Source of the DNA: Amorphochlora amoebiformis
Lineage: Eukaryota; Cercozoa; Chlorarachniophyceae
Assembly: GCA_054601695.1 (NCBI GenBank)
Contig: BAAHQB010000050.1
Span: forward strand, 887,099 to 951,098
Length of the DNA stretch: 64,000 nt
Direction: 5' to 3'
Under the pieces are notes generated by a model. It saw nothing but the letters and a program-made list of their open reading frames with translations. It made no database searches and was not told the origin of the DNA. The position numbers and the translations under genes are program-made. Of this stretch, positions 1 to 64,000 are shown piece by piece (the first letter of the stretch is position 1; each line of letters begins with the position of its first letter).

Positions 1-50
<50 letters not shown>

Positions 51-60
51 TATATTATAT

Positions 61-155
<95 letters not shown>

Positions 156-217
156 TATATATATAAAAAATATATATATATATATATATATATATCATAT
201 ATATATATATATATACA

Positions 218-258
<41 letters not shown>
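1..258. repeat. (TA)n array at the window start
   Basis: Nearly pure TA with a few A/T interruptions. It lies in an intron or upstream region of the TMEM184-type gene, whose N-terminal exons are not in the window. Confidence 0.95.
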
Positions 259-259
<1 letters not shown>

Positions 260-442
260 ACATGTTATATGGACTTACTCGTATTTTTGTTATATTTTAT
301 GTATACAGATGTACGTATTTCATAAATATGCATATATTTACTTATATATAATTCAAAGATATATATAAATATATCGAACACTATACATACGTTGGGTTCT
401 TAGTCAGAATGTTATGGTGATATTTTCCTTTTCCTTGTGCAG

Positions 443-6219
<5,777 letters not shown>

Positions 6220-7366
6220 AGCCTCAGAGCAGGAGGCTCGGTAAAAAATCATGTTGTTGGACGTGAGAGTTTGTTTTTAAATAAATATGATCGAAAAGCC
6301 TAACTTCTAGGACTTATAATTCCAGCTAGACGGACACTAGGTATTACTATGATTTAGGTAGTCTCTAGCTAGTCTAGTCTCGAGTCTAGTCGTCCAGCGC
6401 TCTAGAACATCCAGTACGTATGAGGTAAGAAAATGATAATTCTAGAATTGAAAGTTTATATATCAATGTCTATCAGACGTACGTACTCTAAAATTCTAGT
6501 AACTAACTTGGTCACTCGAATCATGAACTTAAGAGTCAAGCGATGCATGTAAGTGTCTCAGCGACACGACTCCCCAGATTATCGTACATGTAAACGGTAC
6601 TTAATTGTGTGTAACATCTAGAATATACCTCTAGTACCTCTACAGCTGGTACGTAATACCTCTACAGCTGGTACGTACGTAATACACAAACGTTATACGT
6701 ACGTACAGATATGCTCTGAATGTACGAATATACATACGTACTGTCTTAATTCGGTCACGATGATATACACTTATACTCGGTACGTACGTATCATGATCAG
6801 CAGGGCGTACGTTTATACGTCTCGTACGTATATACTCGTACGCATGCATACACGTCTCGTACGTATGCGTACATTCTAGATATTCTCCTGGACAAGTACC
6901 ACATTTCTGCGTATACGTTCGTCGACGCCTAGTGTGTACGTACGTACGAATTTGTACTAAATACACAAGACATACTATGCGTTCAGCCTCGAGATCCACT
7001 AGATCCATATTCAGATTACTAAATTGTGACCTCTGATCAACGGTAACTAGGTTACTAATAACTTACTATGATATATGAACTACCCAAACGGTTTTTGAGC
7101 AATATATGCTTCGCAGAGGAGCTGAGGAACGTGATCTGGGCGATCGTATGTATCTAGTGTAATTCTTTGTGTACAATGATCGGATGAAAACGGTACAATT
7201 CATTCCAGTACATACGCAACCGTTACTATATGCGCGGGCTGCGTATCGTATACGTATGCTGTAAATTTCCAAAGTCCATTCTCTCGACTGTAATGCGTCG
7301 CAACGCTGTGGTGTGTGTGTATCCATTGTACCTCAAACCGTTCATATTTCAATCCCCTTCATTAGG
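6220..7366. other. Convergent intergenic spacer (TMEM184-type gene / ceramidase)
   Basis: Free of TA arrays. It contains CTAG/GTCTAG-rich sequence at about 6340-6410, a 22-bp direct repeat with cagctggtacgta at 6628-6672, and dense cgtacgt motifs to about 6950. Open frames here are short and lack splice-bounded coding character. It must hold both 3' UTRs. Confidence 0.6.
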
Positions 7367-16486
<9,120 letters not shown>

Positions 16487-16635
16487 AGCTCAGATGTCAC
16501 AAAGGCCACAGGCACGTCACGCAGGATGACCAAAGACAGCGGGGACAAAGCCGAAAAAATAATTATTGGGCAAACCCCCACAACACAGAAAGGGCGCCAT
16601 TCCCTGTACGGAAGCCGTTGGACAGGCGTGGAATC
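16487..16635. promoter_or_regulatory. Shared divergent promoter between ceramidase and WD40 genes
   Basis: Seen: the start codons of the minus-strand ceramidase (16486) and the plus-strand DCAF7-like gene (16636) are only 149 bp apart and point away from each other. The interval is free of TA arrays and richer in G+C than its surroundings. It contains ATTGG, an inverted CCAAT box, near 16565 and a CACGTCACG stretch near 16513 resembling a CRE/E-box hybrid. Inferred: the two genes share this promoter, and both 5' UTRs must be very short or overlap. Confidence 0.6.
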
Positions 16636-18162
16636 ATGAGCTCCCTGCCGAAAAAAGGCAGTGGGGGTTCTAAAAACAGTCCGCAGAACAATGAAATGGA
16701 AATTCAGAACTCGGATGAGAAGAAAGGGGCAGGAGCAGAAGAATCGCGAGATACAAAGGAGAAGAAAGAAATTTACACGTAAAGCTTTTTCCCTTTTTGT
16801 TATTGGAGAACCCCCAATAGCTTCCGATGTCCTTGCGATGCTCTATTGCGGTTGGTACGTGTTGAAGTAGAGTTTATATGCAGGTACGAGGCGCCGTGGC
16901 TTGTTTACGGCATGAACTGGAGTGTGCGAGAGGATAAGAGGTTCCGGCTCGCGATTGGAAGCTTTGTGGAGGAATATAACAACAAAGTATGAGCTTGTTA
17001 TCTCGAAGTATATTGGGAAGCAGGTTCGGCTACTAATGATGGGCGTTTTCAGGTGGAGATACTGGAGCTGGACGAGGAGAATGGCAAGTTCAAGGTACGC
17101 CCAACCCCAAATAATGAATCTGCTTAAAATTCCACTAATTCTCAGTGCACTGGATCTTTTGAGCACCCCTATCCTACAACGAAGATAGTCTGGATGCCTG
17201 ATCGACCGGGTTCCCGGTAGGAGAGATTACGGTGTGGTCATCGGATGTGGTTGACTGATACTTTTTCCAGACCGGATCTCCTCGCTACCACAGGGGATTA
17301 TCTACGTCTGTGGAAGGTATGGAGGAAGCTAGGGTGCACAAGATTTATCTGATGGATGTGCATCAGGTTGAAGAGGATAGGGTGTCAATGGAGTGCCTTC
17401 TCAACAACAACAAGAACTCCGAATTCTGCGCCCCACTCACGAGCTTTGACTGGAACGGAACAGACCCTTCCATAATTGGAACGAGCAGCATTGACACAAC
17501 GTAAGGGTTAATGATCTATCGTGGACTTGTATATCGGACTAACTGGGGTTTTCTTCAGATGTACAATATGGAACGTGGAAACAAACCAAGCAAAAACACA
17601 GCTCATCGCGCACGATAAGGAAGTGTACGATATCGCTTTCGCCCCATCCCCGGACGTCTTCGCCTCTGCGGGTGCCGATGGGTCGGTTCGCATGTTCGAC
17701 CTCAGGTTTTGTAACCTCAACTTTCTGCTCTTTTTTAATTTTGTGGTCTCACGTTATTGTTCAGGTCGTTAGAACACTCCACAATCATCTACGAATCTCC
17801 CAACCTTGTACCCCTCCTCCGTCTCTCTTGGAATAAGCAAGATCCTAATTATCTCGCTACCTTCCTTATGGACCAAAATCACGTCGTAGTCCTCGATATA
17901 CGGTGAGATTTTTTTTTTTTCACAACCCACAGTGCAAATAAAATCGTGGCTTGAATACAGGTCACCGGCAGAGCCCGTTGCTGAGCTGAAGGGTCATCAT
18001 CAGCCTATCAACTCTGTTGCCTGGGTATCACACTCTTCTTGCCACCTGTGCTCAGGAGGTACGTCGCTGCAAAATTTCATCTAATACTTCCATGCAAATA
18101 TAATTTACAATCTAACATTCTATTTACATATATACACACATCTATATGTATATACATATATA

Positions 18163-18260
<98 letters not shown>

Positions 18261-18432
18261 AAATAATAATAATAATGATGATAGTAAAACGTATTCAACA
18301 TACATATTTACATACACATGGAATGCGCCTGATTAATTATGTGAATATTGTATGCAATATAGGAATGTATTGTATGTTATCGTATAAAAGAAGATATATA
18401 ACTAAACTGTGTAGTAAATATGTGTATTCTCC

Positions 18433-18487
<55 letters not shown>

Positions 18488-18497
18488 ATATGTATAT

Positions 18498-18533
<36 letters not shown>

Positions 18534-18549
18534 GTCACATATATTATAT

Positions 18550-18590
<41 letters not shown>

Positions 18591-18687
18591 TTGATATATT
18601 GTTGTAAATTTATGTAATAAATATGTGATAATTAATATATATGCGTATGTATGTACATGTGCATATGTATCATGTATGTTGTTTGTT

Positions 18688-18739
<52 letters not shown>

Positions 18740-18766
18740 CTAAATATAATATGTGTATATTTATAT

Positions 18767-18804
<38 letters not shown>

Positions 18805-18951
18805 TATCGTTCTCCTGGTTAGAAGATCTCTTTCTAAGAACTCTGGATACTATATATTTCGTGTATGAATTCTATTTGTATATGCACAATATTTTATCTG
18901 TTTAATTATATGCATGTGTAATACTTCTGCTTGTATAATATTATATAATTG

Positions 18952-18991
<40 letters not shown>

Positions 18992-19218
18992 CATACATAT
19001 GTATATATACACATATATATTATTAATATGTATTATTATGTATATATATGTATATATATATATATATATGCAAAAGTAAATATGTAGAAAATATATACAC
19101 AACACATATACACATATATTACACAGACATATCATATTTGTATATTTACACATGTACATGCTACCTTGTCACAAACATACACACAAAACTCACAAACACA
19201 CAGAGATATGTATTCTAC

Positions 19219-19263
<45 letters not shown>

Positions 19264-19578
19264 TATTACATAATCATTCAAACATAAGTTATGTATATGT
19301 AGATTTTACACCCATTCCCTAGATGGTATCTCACAATAAGTTTTCAGGTGATGACTGCCAAGCTCTGATCTGGGACCTATCACCCCTACCCAAACCCATC
19401 GTAGATCCCATTCTAGCCTATAACGCCGAGGCTGAGATCAACTCTCTTGAGGTAACTTCGAACATCCAACTTGATCCACACGCAAAATTGAAATATCCTT
19501 ACTTACCAGTGGTCCGAATTGCAACCGGAGTGGGTGGCTATCACCCTTCAACGACGACTTCAGATATTACGACTGTGA
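16636..19578 (+). CDS. DCAF7/AN11/TTG1-type WD40 scaffold protein, complete, 11 exons
   Basis: Seen: exons 16636-16778, 16884-16986, 17053-17094, 17146-17216, 17271-17316, 17367-17500, 17559-17705, 17765-17902, 17961-18058, 19348-19451 and 19510-19578 (TGA). All introns are GT-AG, all phases close, and the product is 364 aa (human DCAF7, 342). Conserved blocks in order: [121 protein letters not shown] and a C-terminal ILRL. Known: seven-bladed WD40 scaffold that binds DYRK/HIPK kinases, bHLH-MYB complexes or DDB1-CUL4. Odd points: a charged N-terminal extension of about 35 residues; the human loop before KTQLIAHD is shortened by about ten residues; nine introns are 50-105 nt but intron 9 is 1,289 nt and full of TA arrays. 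Confidence 0.95.
18059..19347 (+). repeat. Intron 9 of the WD40 gene, expanded by TA arrays
   Basis: 1,289 nt against 50-105 nt for the other nine introns. TA arrays at about 18165-18240, 18430-18600, 18690-18805, 18955-19070 and 19220-19270, with a TAA run at 18236-18275. Donor gtacgt, acceptor ttttcag. Confidence 0.92.
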
Positions 19579-20341
19579 CGCGTTTGGTTGGCTGTCTGCG
19601 TCTTTTAATTACTTGAATTAATTAGGGAGTGCGCGTGTATCTGGCCAAGTTAGTCTCATTATTAATATTGTGTAGATAAATGCAATCGTTCTTTGATTAA
19701 TATTAGGATAAATGAACTTACGATCATGCAAGAGTTTAGCTTCTACTAGACTCAGTCTAGTACTAGTACGAGTCTAGTCTAGCACTGTAGCAGTATCCTC
19801 TAGATCCTAGCTAGGTATAGATCTAATACGTACTAGACGTAATACTAGTACTAGTAGTAATACAGCAATGTCCGGTACCTACTGCTGTACTGACTAGACT
19901 GACCTAGAGTAGCTAGACTAGTAGACTACCTAGACTACGATCACCGTCTAGCTAGCGTATTAATCTTCACCCGTAGGGTGTATTCTAGTCTGTAGTGTAA
20001 TCAGCATGCATTCGAAGTCGGAATAATCCAGATAATCTAGATAATTAATTAACAACAGAATTCATCGTCACGAAATCAACCATGCATCCTGAGTTCCACT
20101 AGTAGATCTAAAACTAGTTAAACTAACTTTCGTCCCGCCAGTCTTGCAACGGTTATCTTGAGCTCCCGAAAAAACGAGATAGAACCTTATTATTGGGTTG
20201 CTTTTTCTTTCGCCCTCCGGCCGATCCTGACGGCTAATTACCATTCAAATTACTGAATATGTATGTAAATCATGTGTATATACATAAAAAACATATATGA
20301 GTGTATTTATCTCTATATATATATAATATATGTATATATGT

Positions 20342-20376
<35 letters not shown>

Positions 20377-20601
20377 CATATATACATATATGTTTACATA
20401 GAAATCTCATGTCTTAATGTATAATCTAGCATAAATTAAATGCAATATTCCAATGCGTATTTATTTATATAGATAATATGATATATACAATAAAAATAAT
20501 AATAACAATACTAATTATAATAAAAATAATTGTAAAGGAAAAAGAATGAGACATCCATACGGCATGTAAGGAATATATATCTATATATAATATTATATAC
20601 A

Positions 20602-20648
<47 letters not shown>

Positions 20649-20650
20649 AA

Positions 20651-20697
<47 letters not shown>

Positions 20698-21065
20698 ATG
20701 TCTATATACATTATAAACACATGTATACGTATGTGTTCATAGGGTGTGTACGTAGATGTATATATATATATATGTATATATTATATATGTGTGTGTGTGT
20801 GGGGTGTGTGTGTGTATTTACAATACATATGTATATATACACCCCGGTGTACACACACATGTTATAGTATATACATATACACACAAATCTGTGTATGTAC
20901 GTATATATATACACACACATATATATATATATATATATACATATAAATATATATGTATATGTATATATTATTTATATGATTATATGTACATACACATACA
21001 TGAATATAATACACACACATATGTGTATATATATGTGTATGTATATATTTATAATTAATATGTAG

Positions 21066-21114
<49 letters not shown>

Positions 21115-21163
21115 TATCTGTATGTATATCTTACATATTTAAAACATGTTTGTATAAATAGAA
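19579..21163. other. Convergent intergenic spacer (WD40 gene / giant gene)
   Basis: CTAG/TAGACTAG-rich sequence at about 19735-19945, similar in style to the first convergent spacer. Unique sequence with a GC-richer patch at about 20130-20240 follows, then TA/CA arrays at 20300-20400 and 20590-21120. No exon is supported. Confidence 0.6.

Positions 21164-64000
<42,837 letters not shown>

Noticed and set aside
404-416. 13-nt exon (SECY) upstream of the first TMEM184-type exon
   Set aside because: The residues and phase would fit, but it implies a 26-nt intron, half the smallest intron otherwise seen.

Overview
This is nuclear DNA from an intron-rich microbial eukaryote. Four protein-coding genes can be assembled by hand from short GT-AG exons. 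Together they cover only about 11% of the window. Almost everything else is (TA)n and TA/CA/TG microsatellite, and no exon contains such an array. Exons run from 14 to 511 nt and typical compact introns are 50-110 nt, but introns that have taken up TA arrays reach 0.5-3 kb. There is no operon structure, CRISPR array, rRNA or recognisable tRNA. The lineage cannot be fixed from the sequence. A protist such as a rhizarian is possible, because I recall foraminiferal gene models polluted with IYIYIY tracts; that is a weak inference.

Layout. (1) 443-6219, plus: the last 13 exons of a TMEM184/LAZ1-type (DUF300) seven-helix membrane protein, 5' end outside the window. (2) 6220-7366: convergent spacer. 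(3) 7367-16486, minus: alkaline ceramidase in at least 14 exons with all metal-site motifs. (4) 16487-16635: a 149-bp divergent promoter. (5) 16636-19578, plus: complete DCAF7/AN11/TTG1-type WD40 protein of 364 aa in 11 exons; ten introns, nine of 50-105 nt and one of 1.29 kb. (6) 19579-21163: second convergent spacer. (7) 21164 to beyond 64000, minus: one very large gene. Its roughly 50 recognisable exons match the consensus I remember for the uncharacterised DUF3638/DUF3645 proteins, with a P-loop-like core, an HPD block, a helicase-like block and a degenerate EF-hand-like C terminus.

The genes look like unrelated housekeeping functions: membrane transport/immunity-type protein, sphingolipid breakdown, WD40 scaffold, and unknown ATPase-like giant. 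Most coding calls rest on phase-consistent splicing plus remembered family consensus; each chain would be confirmed or broken by RNA-seq.

The main non-coding curiosities are a family of short inverted-repeat elements sitting in TA arrays inside the giant gene, a 211-nt G homopolymer beside one of them, many local segmental duplications bounded by TA arrays (two of which copied splice sites), degenerate TTAGGG tracts inside introns, and two large purine/pyrimidine strand-asymmetric tracts.
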